From the IMG/VR virus record IMGVR_UViG_3300028388_003280, positions 1 through 64,000 of that record: a stretch of 64,000 bases of DNA; one strand, 5' to 3'. This stretch comes from a virus. This document shows positions 16,828 to 26,277 of this stretch, piece by piece. Below the pieces are notes generated by a model. That model searched no databases. It was not told the DNA's origin and was given only the letters and a program-made list of their open reading frames with translations. A program made the translations under genes and the position numbers. Each line of letters opens with the position of its first letter. Position 1 is the stretch's first letter.

Positions 16828-19026
16828 ATGGCAGACGCATTCACAGGTGGAGCAGACTACGGCGGAACAGGCGCCGGTGAATTTGCAAACGAGAGCTTTA
16901 AGATCTTTGGCATGTCCGTTGCACAATTTGCAGCAGCAGTTGCCGCTATGGATGTCCTGGGCATGGAGCTCGGAAACACCATTGAGAATTCGGTTGGCAA
17001 GGCCGTCAAGACTCAGAAGAAGTCTGCTGCATCAACTGATGAGTTCTCCAGGGCAACTAGAGACTTCGGCCGTGACGTTGACAAGAATGCGCAGACGTGG
17101 CAAGAACGCGCTCGTGAGGAGCAGCGCCAGGCCAAGGATTATGGCAAGGTCGCCAAGATCTTCTCTACTGACTTCAAGACACTGTTCAAGGATTGGAAGA
17201 AGAGCCAATCTGATGCACACCGCAATCGCGTGTTGTCATTCAAAGCACTCGTCAAGGACTTCAAGCAGGCTCGCGGTGGAGGTGGACTTGAAGGTATTGC
17301 TAACAGGGATACAGCAGCCGTCCTTCAGGAAGATGCAAGGCAGAGAGTCCAGACTCGCGTAGTCGGCGGTCTACAGAATATAACGAAAACAGTAGGCCCA
17401 CTCGTAAACGTGTTCAAGAGCTTCCTCATGCGGTTCATACCGTTCGTTAGCGTCCTTAGTGTATTGACTAAGGTTCTGACTGCATTGGTTGCCGGCTTCG
17501 ACGCAGCGTCTTCACTAACACGAACCCTCGGTATTGACACGTCCCGCGGTTTTGCCCGCAGTGATATCAGAACAGGCACAAACCCGGCCTTCACATCTGC
17601 ATTTGGTAACGCGAACAGTGTGTTCATGTCGGATCAAGCCATTGCGGATCAAATGGTTGCAATCAATTCGGGCTTGGAAAACGCCAACAAGTTAACCGCA
17701 GATCTAGTCGCCCAGTCATGGGGCGTATCTAGGGCGTTCAATATGAGCGCTGAAGAAGTCGGCCGATACTTTGGAACACTTTCCCGTGCCCTTGGTCTAT
17801 CTGAAAACCAAATCACTGACATCTTCGGAGTTGCTGCAGTTGGTGCCGAGCGTCTCGGCCTCAATATCACCGATATTACAAGTCAGATTCTTGAGTGGCC
17901 TAGTGCCGCGTTTGCCTTTGCTACAAACACACGAGCTGGCCGTGTCGAACTCGGTCGGATGTTCTTGCAGGCACAGCTTCTCGAGTCATCACTCCGTGAG
18001 GCTAGAAACTTCGGCGACGCAATGTTCGATCAGCAGACGATGGTGCAGACAGCCGCAGATTTCCAGCGCGCAGGTCTCGGCATCACAATGACAGATCTCA
18101 TCACATCTGCATATGATGATCCAACAACCATCATCAAGCGCATTTATGAAGAGGTCGATAAGCTGTATCCTGGCGGCATCGCATCCATGAACGGTGCCAA
18201 CCGTCGCTTCATTCAGCAGCTTGTTTTTTCTGCTGGTGGTGGATCTGTCGGCCAGTTGTTCAACAATGATGTAGGTGCATTCAGCAAGGGATTGAGTGCT
18301 TTTGCCGGTGGCAGACTCGATGAGCTTGAGACCATCCTAGCAGATATGATGAATCCGGGAGCTGGTCCATTCAGTGAAGAGAACATCCGCAAGCGTATTG
18401 GAACGTTCATTAAAGAGGGCCAAACGTTAGATCAGATTGTGGAGGGTCTAGGCGACAAGCTCGTGGACGCACTCGTTAAGAGTAAGCTGGGTCAGGAAAT
18501 TTCAGCTGGTATGCGTGCCTTGGTGCGTTGGGCTAACTTTGCAACATTTGGATTCGCTGGCCGGGGTGCAGAGGATACGACAGATCCCAACGTTAAGGCC
18601 CAGGTGGATGCCGGTGTTCGCGGGTTCAACCAATCAACTGGTACAGATATTGGTAACGCTATGAATCGTACCGCCCCGACTGACCAGCCAACCAAGCCCG
18701 AGGATCAGTGGGCTCCATGGGACTCTTCTGCCCGCAGTGTTGTCTGGTGGTCAATGACGGGTCAAGGTCCAGATAGTGTCCCTCTCGCGCCACAATACAC
18801 TGATGACGATGGTATCACAGTTAGTGAACTCGTTGCAGATTTCATTTCGCGCTCTGGCGTTGACCCATCAACAGATACTGGCGAAGACCGGATCAAGGCA
18901 GCGGTAGAATCATTGGTTGCACGTATGAAGGCAGAGGGCATGTTCGAACGTGGGGACTTGAGGATCACAAACTTCCAGGGCAAGGAACTCATGCGTGCGA
19001 TTGAAGAACAAAGGTCGGGTAGCTAA
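16828..19026 (+). CDS. 29: Tail tape measure protein (gp29-like)
   Basis: 732 residues, directly after the tail tube gene. In T4 gp29 sets tail length and is part of the baseplate hub. The N-terminal third is helical and charged (about 60-150), followed by a hydrophobic segment around LMRFIPFVSVLSVLTKVLTA (200-219) that is typical of tape measure proteins. A glycine/alanine-rich central part and a more globular C-terminus follow. No peptidoglycan hydrolase motif is seen. It ends one base into the next gene's start. Sequence conservation of tape measures is low, so the call rests on position, length and the hydrophobic segment. Confidence 0.75.
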   Translation: MADAFTGGADYGGTGAGEFANESFKIFGMSVAQFAAAVAAMDVLGMELGNTIENSVGKAVKTQKKSAASTDEFSRATRDFGRDVDKNAQTWQERAREEQRQAKDYGKVAKIFSTDFKTLFKDWKKSQSDAHRNRVLSFKALVKDFKQARGGGGLEGIANRDTAAVLQEDARQRVQTRVVGGLQNITKTVGPLVNVFKSFLMRFIPFVSVLSVLTKVLTALVAGFDAASSLTRTLGIDTSRGFARSDIRTGTNPAFTSAFGNANSVFMSDQAIADQMVAINSGLENANKLTADLVAQSWGVSRAFNMSAEEVGRYFGTLSRALGLSENQITDIFGVAAVGAERLGLNITDITSQILEWPSAAFAFATNTRAGRVELGRMFLQAQLLESSLREARNFGDAMFDQQTMVQTAADFQRAGLGITMTDLITSAYDDPTTIIKRIYEEVDKLYPGGIASMNGANRRFIQQLVFSAGGGSVGQLFNNDVGAFSKGLSAFAGGRLDELETILADMMNPGAGPFSEENIRKRIGTFIKEGQTLDQIVEGLGDKLVDALVKSKLGQEISAGMRALVRWANFATFGFAGRGAEDTTDPNVKAQVDAGVRGFNQSTGTDIGNAMNRTAPTDQPTKPEDQWAPWDSSARSVVWWSMTGQGPDSVPLAPQYTDDDGITVSELVADFISRSGVDPSTDTGEDRIKAAVESLVARMKAEGMFERGDLRITNFQGKELMRAIEEQRSGS

Positions 19027-20312
19027 TGTCAGAGCAAGATCGCAGAAGGCTGCTGTCTAACAACCAGGCGTATGAGCAGATTGATGCGGATGACCTACTC
19101 AACCGTCGTCAGAACTTCCTCCGTGCACTTGTTCAGGAATCTGCTCAAGCTGTTAGTAGGGCAAAGTCATATGCTTCGCGCATCGTGGAAGATAATATCG
19201 CCAATATAGCATCAGGTGGTGGACTGTCAGGCATCGACAGTCTGACATCTAATGGCCGCTTCCGACCAAAGATCGTTGGACCAATTGAGCAACTATCGAC
19301 CCGTGAGCAGGGCAATATTCTCGGTGGAGTCACACCGAGGAATCTGCCTGGTGTTCGTGGGTTGTTCATCATGGATGAGGCTGAGCATAGAGATCGAGCT
19401 GAGCAGGCTACAGAGCGGGACAACCGGTATACGCCAAAGTCTACATGGCGCCAGAGCGATGAATACACAGACCTCCGCAGCCAGATTGTCGGAACTGTGT
19501 TTCCATTCACGATTCGTAATCTTGCCCGCTTAGGATTCCCCAACGCTGACGACCTCGAGGACGCCGCCGCTCCAGGCGGCAACATCGGGGCTAAGGGCTT
19601 CCGCGAGTCCTTTATTCCATATATCAATAGCTTCAATGAGCAATACACTGCAAATTGGGATGGGCGAGGTTACATCGGCAGAAGTGAAGATGTCTACATG
19701 TACCAAAGCACATCTCGCGGATTCAACCTTGACTTCACCATGGTTGCAATGTCAAATTATGAGCGCCGCAGAATAATCGACCTTGAAAAGGGGTCTGATG
19801 CTGATTCTGGTAGATATGGATACAAGCTACCAATAGATCAGTTAGATCCAGAGCTCACAAATGCACTTGGCGCACTAACGTTCGGATTCGCCGGGCCGCC
19901 TGGCGCCGCGGCGGCGGTATCTAGTGACATCGCCCGGCAGGATGTTCTTGAGCAGCCGTCGATGACTAAAGAGGAGATGTGGCGCAAGCTGAAGTTCCTT
20001 GAAAGCTGCCTATACCCGTCATACGACACAGATGATCGATATGCCCGGACTCCATTCCTCCGCATCGATTTTGGACACCTATGGCGAAATCAGCTGATGA
20101 TTATCACGTCGCTGAACATCACATATACGCCACTTGTCTGGACCATTGGCGATGCAGAGATTCTACCAATGTTTGCAAACGTCGTCATGGGTGGTACACT
20201 TATCCACGACAGCAGTCCAGGCACGCTCGCTGATGGGCGGTTCGGATATACAACAGCAGACGATCAGTTTGTGTCCACCCGTGCTCCAATCACACCGAAT
20301 GAGGACAACTGA
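19026..20312 (+). CDS. Baseplate tail-tube junction protein (gp48/gp54-like)
   Basis: 428 residues. The core FPFTIRNLARLGF (about 159-171), then FRESFIPYINSFNEQYTANW (about 194-213), GRGYIGRSEDVYMYQSTSRG and FNLDFTMVAMSNYER resembles T4-like baseplate tube-cap/initiator proteins (gp48 and gp54), whose C-terminal domain is tail-tube-like. A glycine-rich stretch (about 63-66) and a Pro/Ala-rich loop (about 290-296) break it. It overlaps both neighbours by single bases within the hub cluster. I cannot decide between gp48 and gp54, and no second copy is present in the window. Confidence 0.65.
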   Translation: MSEQDRRRLLSNNQAYEQIDADDLLNRRQNFLRALVQESAQAVSRAKSYASRIVEDNIANIASGGGLSGIDSLTSNGRFRPKIVGPIEQLSTREQGNILGGVTPRNLPGVRGLFIMDEAEHRDRAEQATERDNRYTPKSTWRQSDEYTDLRSQIVGTVFPFTIRNLARLGFPNADDLEDAAAPGGNIGAKGFRESFIPYINSFNEQYTANWDGRGYIGRSEDVYMYQSTSRGFNLDFTMVAMSNYERRRIIDLEKGSDADSGRYGYKLPIDQLDPELTNALGALTFGFAGPPGAAAAVSSDIARQDVLEQPSMTKEEMWRKLKFLESCLYPSYDTDDRYARTPFLRIDFGHLWRNQLMIITSLNITYTPLVWTIGDAEILPMFANVVMGGTLIHDSSPGTLADGRFGYTTADDQFVSTRAPITPNEDN

Positions 20313-20596
20313 TGAAGGCACCGTTCAACAGGTACAAGGTATCTAACCCTTCCCGCGATCGTCTGGCAAAGCCCATTTCAATCCGCGAACGGGAGACTGA
20401 CATCTACATCGACTTCAATGAGGGCGCACGCCTTGAGTCAATTTCACAGAGTGCATACAACTCGCCGTCATATTGGTGGATCATCCTCGCAGCCAATCCC
20501 CAGTACGATATGGAGTATCATATCGAGCCTGGTGACACAATCAGAGTTCCGCTCCCTTTGAATGATGTGGTGCGGGAGATCAGGGAGCAGCTGTAG
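20312..20596 (+). CDS. 53: Baseplate wedge protein with LysM-like fold (gp53/gpX-like)
   Basis: 94 residues. The pattern LESISQSAYNSPSYWWIILA (about 42-61), NPQYDMEYHIEPGDTIRVP is the LysM-like core of T4 gp53 and of P2 gpX tail proteins: a W-W-x-[IL]-[LA]-x-x-N turn and a P-G-x-x-[IL]-x-[IV]-P end. T4 gp53 is longer (196) and part of the wedge. This compact version probably bridges the hub and wedge. It overlaps both neighbours by one base in the baseplate cluster. Confidence 0.75.
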   Translation: MKAPFNRYKVSNPSRDRLAKPISIRERETDIYIDFNEGARLESISQSAYNSPSYWWIILAANPQYDMEYHIEPGDTIRVPLPLNDVVREIREQL

Positions 20597-22197
20597 TGGC
20601 TGAGCTTTTCAACAGCAATTTCAAGCACCCCATCTTCAGGATGGAGTCTTTTGACGGGTCAATCAAACTCGGGTTTCGTGGTGATGCACTTGAAGAGCAG
20701 AGCGACTTCCTCAACATTGCTGACGTTACACAGTTCACAGCTCAGTATGACTATTCGTATGTCACATTCGTTGTGACCATGGAGATCCTGTACGGTGCGT
20801 GGATCGGCAATGAGTTTGAGGATGTCGTCCGGCCGCTCGTCGAAGAGACGTCAGAAATCGACCCAATCAAGGTCCAAGAGCTCAGGAACCGGGGTGAAAA
20901 CCTCGTTGCTGGATTGTGGAAGATTCAGTTTGGCTGGTTTGATGAAGAGACCGGCCTTGAGAATGTTACACAAGAACTTCTTTGCTGGACGAAGTCTAAC
21001 ACAGTTGTTGCAGATGCAAAGAACTTCGGTAGCGTTACACTACAGAAGACACTCGGCTTCACCCCAGCATTGTACATGATGAAGACGTCCATGCGAGACA
21101 TGACTGAGACCATGAAGCTCTTGACACTTGAGCGCAATAATCAGGGCGTGTCTAATGAAGACCTCGAATTGAGATACCTCCGCGACCGTGTTGAAGCTGA
21201 AGAACCAGATCCAGATTTTTACGCAGGCGTCGATCTAGGTCCAACACCTGCCCAGCAACCAGAGCAGGTTGAAGAAGAGGTTGAACAGCCAGACCGCCCA
21301 GCATTCACAGACCCCGGCATTCTTGTCACGAAGGATATCTTCACTGCCATCGCCCGCGATCTCCAGCGCATCTACAAGGGCTTTCCAAACGTGCCAGATG
21401 TTGATTCTTTCACATATCTGGGCACGAACCTTCTCAATACGGGCGCGTTTGAAGCGTACCGCGCATGGATCGAGGAGCCGTTGGTCAATGTTTCTGCATT
21501 GTTGTCGGCGCTTGATACACAGACTAATGCTGATCTGAATGTGTATGCGTGGGTGGATTCGTGGTTGCAAGACAACAACATGCAGTTGATTCCGCAGCCG
21601 TTCAGGGTTCTGAGCTCGAGGTCAAAGGCTGGGTTCATCATCCGGTTCGCTGAGGGTGCACAGAACGAGTTTGTCGAGCAGTTTTACCAGGCTAACAATG
21701 CCGACTCAGCCGACACACGCGACGCCGACATCGTCTCCGCACTCGCCGCATTTTCGTGGCAGCCAACCCTCGACGTCGCATCTCGGGCTGGCATCTTGGA
21801 AAACGTATCATTCCAGACCGAGACCGGCAAGTTCTCATTCCTTGCAAATCAGCAGGACGTTGAGTTCCAGAAGAAGGTCGCTGGTCTACCGGATTCCCGA
21901 GAAGAAGGTCGCAGTTCGGATGCAGCAGATGACACAACGTCCACTGACATCCGAAGCGTGTATTACGAGCTTTTGAGAACTGTGCAGAAGACATTTAACG
22001 CAACACTCCAAGGACAGCCAGATTTAGCAGCCGGCGATGTGCTGCGGATTGATGTCAACAACCCACTCTTCAATGGCTACTATCAGGTCGACTCTGTTAG
22101 TCATGCAATCACCCGTGGCGGGTTCAACACAGATGTGTCTGGCTTCAGGTTGCAGGCGGATCTGGGTAAGCAAATCAAGGGCCTAAACGATGCGTAA
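20596..22197 (+). CDS. 27: Baseplate hub protein (gp27 / late control D-like)
   Basis: 533 residues with a GTG start sharing one base with the previous stop. The C-terminal region TLQGQPDLAAGDVLRIDVNN (about 476-495), then NGYYQVDSVSHAITRGGFNT (about 499-518), is typical of gp27/gpD-type hub proteins, in which the phrase P-x-L-x-x-G-D and the Y-x-V-x-x-V-x-H strand recur. A Pro/Glu-rich linker (about 215-235) separates an N-terminal domain. It is followed by a gp5-like OB-fold gene overlapping by 8 bases, the partner of gp27 in T4. Assembly into a trimeric hub below the tube is inferred. Confidence 0.75.
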   Translation: MAELFNSNFKHPIFRMESFDGSIKLGFRGDALEEQSDFLNIADVTQFTAQYDYSYVTFVVTMEILYGAWIGNEFEDVVRPLVEETSEIDPIKVQELRNRGENLVAGLWKIQFGWFDEETGLENVTQELLCWTKSNTVVADAKNFGSVTLQKTLGFTPALYMMKTSMRDMTETMKLLTLERNNQGVSNEDLELRYLRDRVEAEEPDPDFYAGVDLGPTPAQQPEQVEEEVEQPDRPAFTDPGILVTKDIFTAIARDLQRIYKGFPNVPDVDSFTYLGTNLLNTGAFEAYRAWIEEPLVNVSALLSALDTQTNADLNVYAWVDSWLQDNNMQLIPQPFRVLSSRSKAGFIIRFAEGAQNEFVEQFYQANNADSADTRDADIVSALAAFSWQPTLDVASRAGILENVSFQTETGKFSFLANQQDVEFQKKVAGLPDSREEGRSSDAADDTTSTDIRSVYYELLRTVQKTFNATLQGQPDLAAGDVLRIDVNNPLFNGYYQVDSVSHAITRGGFNTDVSGFRLQADLGKQIKGLNDA

Positions 22198-22942
22198 GAA
22201 TCAACGTGTTGAACGCCTATTGCGTAGTCAGCAGGATCAGACTAGAACTCCATCTCGTCCTCCTGCAACGATCACTCGACACATCTATTTGGGCGAGGTT
22301 GCAGATGTCAATGATCCACTGAACCAGGGTCGGATCAAAGTATATGTTCAGCGGCTTGACGGGATTAACAAGGTAGAAGCCCTGCCATGGTGTTCAAAGC
22401 TGTTCGCCACGAACATCCAGCATCAACCAAAGATCGGCGAGTTCGTTGCGATAGTCCTCGAGAACGCGTGGATCACAGACCGTGGCAGATGGTGGTTGGG
22501 ACCTATCTACAACTCACGGATCACGGACATTCCCCTTGATGCCGTCAGCATGTCGGCTCGCAAGAACAACTCTGTTGTTTTGTATGATGACAAGGGCGTC
22601 CGCATCACCACAGATGTTACCGAAGACCAGCCCGAAGTTGAGATGGTTCTAGATGCCCTCCTGAGTGAATCCAGGATCAAGGGCAACGACATCGTCCTTG
22701 ATTCCTACCTGGGCAGAAATGGGATAGAATACGCTGTGCCTTATGGTGAGCGTCTGGTACAGTTGCTCAAGTTTATGCTCAAAGCAATGCTGACGCACTC
22801 CCACCCACCGAACACACCACCAACCCCCGAAGACTGGACTCGTAAGGCCATCGACTACATCGCCGAGATCGATGATTGGCTCATCAACAAGAACGTCAGA
22901 ACGCGGGGTCCTGGGCAGTCTAGGATTCTAGGCGAGGAGTAA
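22190..22942 (+). CDS. Baseplate spike OB-fold protein (gp5/gpV-like, no lysozyme domain)
   Basis: 250 residues. The N-terminal domain (about 30-110) shows the OB-fold signature: DPLNQGRIKVYVQRLDGI, LPWCSKLF, then PKIGEFVAIVLENAW and GRWWLGPIY. T4 gp5 has this fold followed by a lysozyme and a beta-helix. Here no T4-lysozyme-type catalytic block is seen and the C-terminus is a short helix after a His/Pro-rich segment (HSHPPNTPPTPE, about 204-215), so cell-wall cleavage must come from another protein. The N-terminal 30 residues are basic and flexible. Confidence 0.75.
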   Translation: MRKNQRVERLLRSQQDQTRTPSRPPATITRHIYLGEVADVNDPLNQGRIKVYVQRLDGINKVEALPWCSKLFATNIQHQPKIGEFVAIVLENAWITDRGRWWLGPIYNSRITDIPLDAVSMSARKNNSVVLYDDKGVRITTDVTEDQPEVEMVLDALLSESRIKGNDIVLDSYLGRNGIEYAVPYGERLVQLLKFMLKAMLTHSHPPNTPPTPEDWTRKAIDYIAEIDDWLINKNVRTRGPGQSRILGEE

Positions 22943-22950
22943 CAACAAAT

Positions 22951-24588
22951 ATGGTTCCGAAGCTGATGACGATTGTCGCGGACTGCTATGGCAATTCCGA
23001 CATCCTCAAACGCCTGCGCAAGCACGACTTCATTTACTTTGCCGAGCCCGACGAGATTCCCAATCCTCCACCGGGCCATACTCTCATCTATGGCTACGCT
23101 CTGGCTAAGGAGATGTTCGAATTCGTCTCGATCGGCGACTACTTCATCAATGACTCGACCCGCTGGACGTTCAATGAGTTCGAGTCGCGCGACGACGTTT
23201 ACGTGGATGAGTGGATCCGTGAGACCATCAACCACTTCTTCAAATACAACCACATCAAGGGCCAGTTTGGGAATGAAGCACTACAGGCGCAGCTTGCCGA
23301 GATTGACCGTGTGTTCATTTACAACGGCAACCACGAGCTCTACCTCTACGATTCAACGACGGACAACTGTTACGCGTGGAGCCATGAAGAGATTAGCTAT
23401 CGCCTCGACACCACACCAGAGGCATTTGCGTGCACTATCGCAAACCACTTTCTCGACCAGAAGCGCGCTGTGTATGCCTGGGACCCACACAACCTCAAGA
23501 CAGTAGAGCATGCGTACAATCATGTCATGCTGTTCATCCGTGACATTGCATATGCAGCAATGGGCGTCTGGCTTGAGAAGTCCGATTTCTCCACGATGCT
23601 AGCCCCGACACATAAGCTGACGACTCCAGAGTTCATGAAGTATGTCAGCCACCTCCCAGACATCTATCATGCGATGGAGACGAAGGACTACATGCGTCGC
23701 CTTGTTGCTGGTGAGGTTGAACAGCTCTACTCTATGGCTGAGATTTGCATCGACCGTTCAAACCTGCTGGCTGAAATCAAGCGCCGGAACCTTTCTGGTG
23801 CTGACGCCACGGCTTTGGAGAAGATCTACAAAGAGCTTGATTCTCACGATATGGTGCAAGTTCCATACATGTCCCGGAACAAGATCACTGGCCGGCTCTT
23901 TCCAAACGGCGGCGCGTTCAATCCGATCACAACCTCGGATGCCGCCGTCCTCAGCTCAGTCGTATCCAGGCATCAAGGCGGAACCATTGTGTCATTCGAC
24001 TTTGAGACATTTGAACCTGCAATCATGACGCAGCTCCTTGAGCTTCCCATCGCTGGCGATATTCATACGACCGCAGCAGGCGTTCTGAACTGTGATAGAA
24101 CCGTCGCCAAGAAGATCAACAATATGGTGCTATACGGCGCCTCAGAGCAAAGCCTTTTCACAGAGTTCGAGAACCAGAAAATCGGACCCGATCAGGTTGA
24201 ACGGTATTTACAGATGATGGCGCCCACCATCGAGCGCGTTGATTTCGTTCAGCGTACACTCAATGAGCGCTATGAAGTACATGGTTTCTTTAGGAACGCC
24301 TTTGGACGCATCATCCGTCCTAGAAGCCGATCGGGTGTGTTCAACAACTACATCGCCTCGATCGCTTCGGACGTATTCAACACTGCGTCATCGTTAGTGT
24401 TTGACCTGTTACGTGACCGCGAGAGCAAACTCTTCATGCACAAATTCGACGAGCTCTTCGTAGACGTACACCCCGATGAGACAGACTTGATTGACGAGAT
24501 CGTTGACATCCTCTCAAACAAGCTCGGCATCGCCTTCAAGGTCAAAGTATCAGCCGGCCGTAACCTGGCTAGCCTGAAAGCTTTGTGA
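22951..24588 (+). CDS. Family A DNA polymerase-like protein, 545 aa
   Basis: The C-terminal half carries the landmarks of DNA polymerase I in order and with correct spacing: TGRLFPNG (313-320), motif A FDFETFEP with Asp350 and Glu354, motif B with Arg383, Lys387 and Tyr395 (RTVAKKINNMVLYGAS), a NNYIASIASDVFN helix (465-477) like the NxxxQGxxAD block, and motif C FDELF with Asp500/Glu501. Departures are Asn391 at the Phe762 position of E. coli Pol I and Phe499 for the motif C His. Residues 1-300 show no 3'-5' or 5'-3' exonuclease motif. It is encoded between the baseplate and SSB genes in a genome that also encodes a family B replicase. Start ATG 22951; ATG 22966 is an alternative. Confidence 0.85.
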   Translation: MVPKLMTIVADCYGNSDILKRLRKHDFIYFAEPDEIPNPPPGHTLIYGYALAKEMFEFVSIGDYFINDSTRWTFNEFESRDDVYVDEWIRETINHFFKYNHIKGQFGNEALQAQLAEIDRVFIYNGNHELYLYDSTTDNCYAWSHEEISYRLDTTPEAFACTIANHFLDQKRAVYAWDPHNLKTVEHAYNHVMLFIRDIAYAAMGVWLEKSDFSTMLAPTHKLTTPEFMKYVSHLPDIYHAMETKDYMRRLVAGEVEQLYSMAEICIDRSNLLAEIKRRNLSGADATALEKIYKELDSHDMVQVPYMSRNKITGRLFPNGGAFNPITTSDAAVLSSVVSRHQGGTIVSFDFETFEPAIMTQLLELPIAGDIHTTAAGVLNCDRTVAKKINNMVLYGASEQSLFTEFENQKIGPDQVERYLQMMAPTIERVDFVQRTLNERYEVHGFFRNAFGRIIRPRSRSGVFNNYIASIASDVFNTASSLVFDLLRDRESKLFMHKFDELFVDVHPDETDLIDEIVDILSNKLGIAFKVKVSAGRNLASLKAL

Positions 24589-24591
24589 TCC

Positions 24592-24993
24592 ATGCCCTAC
24601 AAGCACATCCTTCTCGCGTCATTCGTACCGCCAGACGACATCGATCTAGCCTTTGACCAAATCCATACGCGTGCTGGTGTGGCGAAGAACCGCATTTTCG
24701 TCTTCAGGTCTGATGACATCGACGACCTGATTTTCACATACAACGTATCAACAGAGAATGCTGACGTAAAGTTCAGCTCGATCTGGCCCGACACCATTTC
24801 GGTACACAGGAAGAAAGAGACTAACACACTGTTCTCACTCAACGCGCTCAATGAGCTCATCAAGTCTGAGAACAATGGAGAGCTCGTTCCCCAGTACAAA
24901 ATTGATTGGGAGAGTTACCGCAACTCGTTCCTCCTGTTCCGCAGTGGCAACCTCGCCGTTTTGCCCCTAGAGCTCATCAAGCTCAATCGGTGA
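24592..24993 (+). CDS. Unidentified 133 aa protein upstream of SSB
   Basis: Starts three bases after the polymerase-like gene, so probably co-transcribed with it. The sequence looks globular with mixed alpha/beta character: MPYKHILLASFVPPDDI at the N-terminus, a central HRKKETNTLFSLNALNELI helix and a C-terminal strand pair ending LPLELIKLNR. No signal, membrane segment, cysteine cluster or known motif. I do not recognise it; a DNA metabolism role is suggested only by its neighbours. Confidence 0.7.
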   Translation: MPYKHILLASFVPPDDIDLAFDQIHTRAGVAKNRIFVFRSDDIDDLIFTYNVSTENADVKFSSIWPDTISVHRKKETNTLFSLNALNELIKSENNGELVPQYKIDWESYRNSFLLFRSGNLAVLPLELIKLNR

Positions 24994-24994
24994 G

Positions 24995-25001
24995 GTATTT
25001 A
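24995..25001 (+). promoter_or_regulatory. GTATTTA box upstream of SSB gene
   Basis: GAGGTATTTATACC starts one base after the preceding stop, 95 bases before the SSB start and 20 bases before a TGTGCA-N17-TACAAC promoter candidate. SSB may thus have promoters of two classes. Confidence 0.45.
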
Positions 25002-25021
25002 TACCTGCGCACCAAAAATGG

Positions 25022-25050
25022 TGTGCATCATCGACAGCAACTGGTACAAC
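25022..25050 (+). promoter_or_regulatory. TGTGCA-N17-TACAAC promoter upstream of SSB
   Basis: TGTGCA (25022-25027), a 17-base spacer ending CTGG, and TACAAC (25045-25050), 46 bases before the start codon, in the only 100-base gap of the replication region. It matches the other copies of this motif in the window. Confidence 0.6.
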
Positions 25051-25096
25051 AGTCAACGTCACCATCGACAACCAACGCAAAGGAGAATTCATCGCA

Positions 25097-25921
25097 ATGG
25101 ATGTCAACGCACTACGCGCTATGGTACAGCGCCTAAACCCCGAACGCAAGGACAACCCCCACCGCGACCTCTGGTTCAAGCCGCAAGAGGAAGCAACCGT
25201 CCTTCGAGTACTCCCCAACCCAAACATGAGTGAAGACCTCCCCTTCTTCGAGGTGTACTTCCACTACGATATCGCTGGCGAGCGCTCCATTGTCTGCCCA
25301 AAGCAGGTTGATGGTAGCCCTTGTCCTGTGTGTGAGCTCGCCGACGACTTCCGTGCCCGCAGCGGCAAGGGTCGTGATGATCCGAACTGGCAGATCTTTA
25401 CTCAGATCCAGGCAAAGCCCAGGGTCTACACGCCAGTGCTCATTCGTGGGCGGGAGGAAGAGGGTGCCAAGCTCTGGGGCTTCCCAGGCAGCATCCTCCA
25501 GTACTTCACTGAGACCATCCTCGACGAGGACTATGGCGACTTCACACATCCGGTCACGGGTCGCGATGTCACGGTCAAGCTCCTCAAGCCTGGCACAAAC
25601 GGAAACCCGGGTAAGTACCCGCGCCCGGCTGCCAAGGTGAAGCCGGCTCAGACGCCGATCTTCAAGGACAAGGAACAGATCAAGGAGCTCCTTGCGAGTA
25701 TCCCCAACTACTTCGACATGGATCCGCCTCTGTTTGAGGTCAAGAGTCATGACGAGCTCGTCACCATCGTTCGTCGTTACGCGGCAGAGCAGGATGGCGA
25801 AGGCACAACCATTAGTGCTAGTGACGATCTGCCCACGTTCGGAGACGACGACTTCAGCGATAGCAGCGCCTCGAAGAAGTCGACCTCGAACCTCAGTGAC
25901 CTCGATTCCCTGCTAGACTAG
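25097..25921 (+). CDS. 32: Single-stranded DNA-binding protein (gp32-like)
   Basis: Coats single-stranded DNA in replication and recombination. 274 residues (T4: 301). The OB core contains the gp32 zinc site: His56, Cys67, Cys76 and Cys79 (VCPKQVDGSPCPVCELA), spaced like His64/Cys77/Cys87/Cys90 of T4. The N-terminus is basic and could mediate cooperative binding; the C-terminus is an acidic tail (DDLPTFGDDDFSDSSA... ending SDLDSLLD) of the type that contacts helicase, polymerase and recombinase. A promoter and AAGGAG precede it. UvsX, helicase and gp43 genes follow. Confidence 0.93.
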   Translation: MDVNALRAMVQRLNPERKDNPHRDLWFKPQEEATVLRVLPNPNMSEDLPFFEVYFHYDIAGERSIVCPKQVDGSPCPVCELADDFRARSGKGRDDPNWQIFTQIQAKPRVYTPVLIRGREEEGAKLWGFPGSILQYFTETILDEDYGDFTHPVTGRDVTVKLLKPGTNGNPGKYPRPAAKVKPAQTPIFKDKEQIKELLASIPNYFDMDPPLFEVKSHDELVTIVRRYAAEQDGEGTTISASDDLPTFGDDDFSDSSASKKSTSNLSDLDSLLD

Positions 25922-25922
25922 C

Positions 25923-26276
25923 ATGAACAAGGACCAGCACTTCATTGTGCGTGGATCCGGGTACGGCATCGACAGCACTGTGGTTGTTGTCACTGCTGAG
26001 CATGAGGTGGACGGGGAGAAGTATCTCTCCGTCCGCCCGGCCACGCCGCGCCATGTAGGCGAAAAGTCCGTACTCATCCACGAACGGTACCTGCAGCCGA
26101 TCAGCGACCGGCTCAAGAAGTACATCTACACCTTCACTGTCACCAAACGGTGCGTCGACGACGGGACCACGGAACAGGATCTGCTCGTGATCGACGGCGC
26201 AGTGCGCAACATGAAGGTGGCTACGATCCTAGCCCGACTCAACATGGAACTCGGGCCAATCCTTAGGGGAGACTGA
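25923..26276 (+). CDS. Unidentified 117 aa protein between SSB and UvsX
   Basis: Begins one base after the SSB stop and ends one base before the UvsX start. Beta-rich N-terminal half (residues 1-60) and helical C-terminal half containing a strand VTKRCVDDG and a VRNMKVATILARLNMELG helix. No recognisable motif. Its placement would suit a recombination accessory factor, but nothing in the sequence shows that. Confidence 0.7.
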   Translation: MNKDQHFIVRGSGYGIDSTVVVVTAEHEVDGEKYLSVRPATPRHVGEKSVLIHERYLQPISDRLKKYIYTFTVTKRCVDDGTTEQDLLVIDGAVRNMKVATILARLNMELGPILRGD

Positions 26277-26277
26277 T

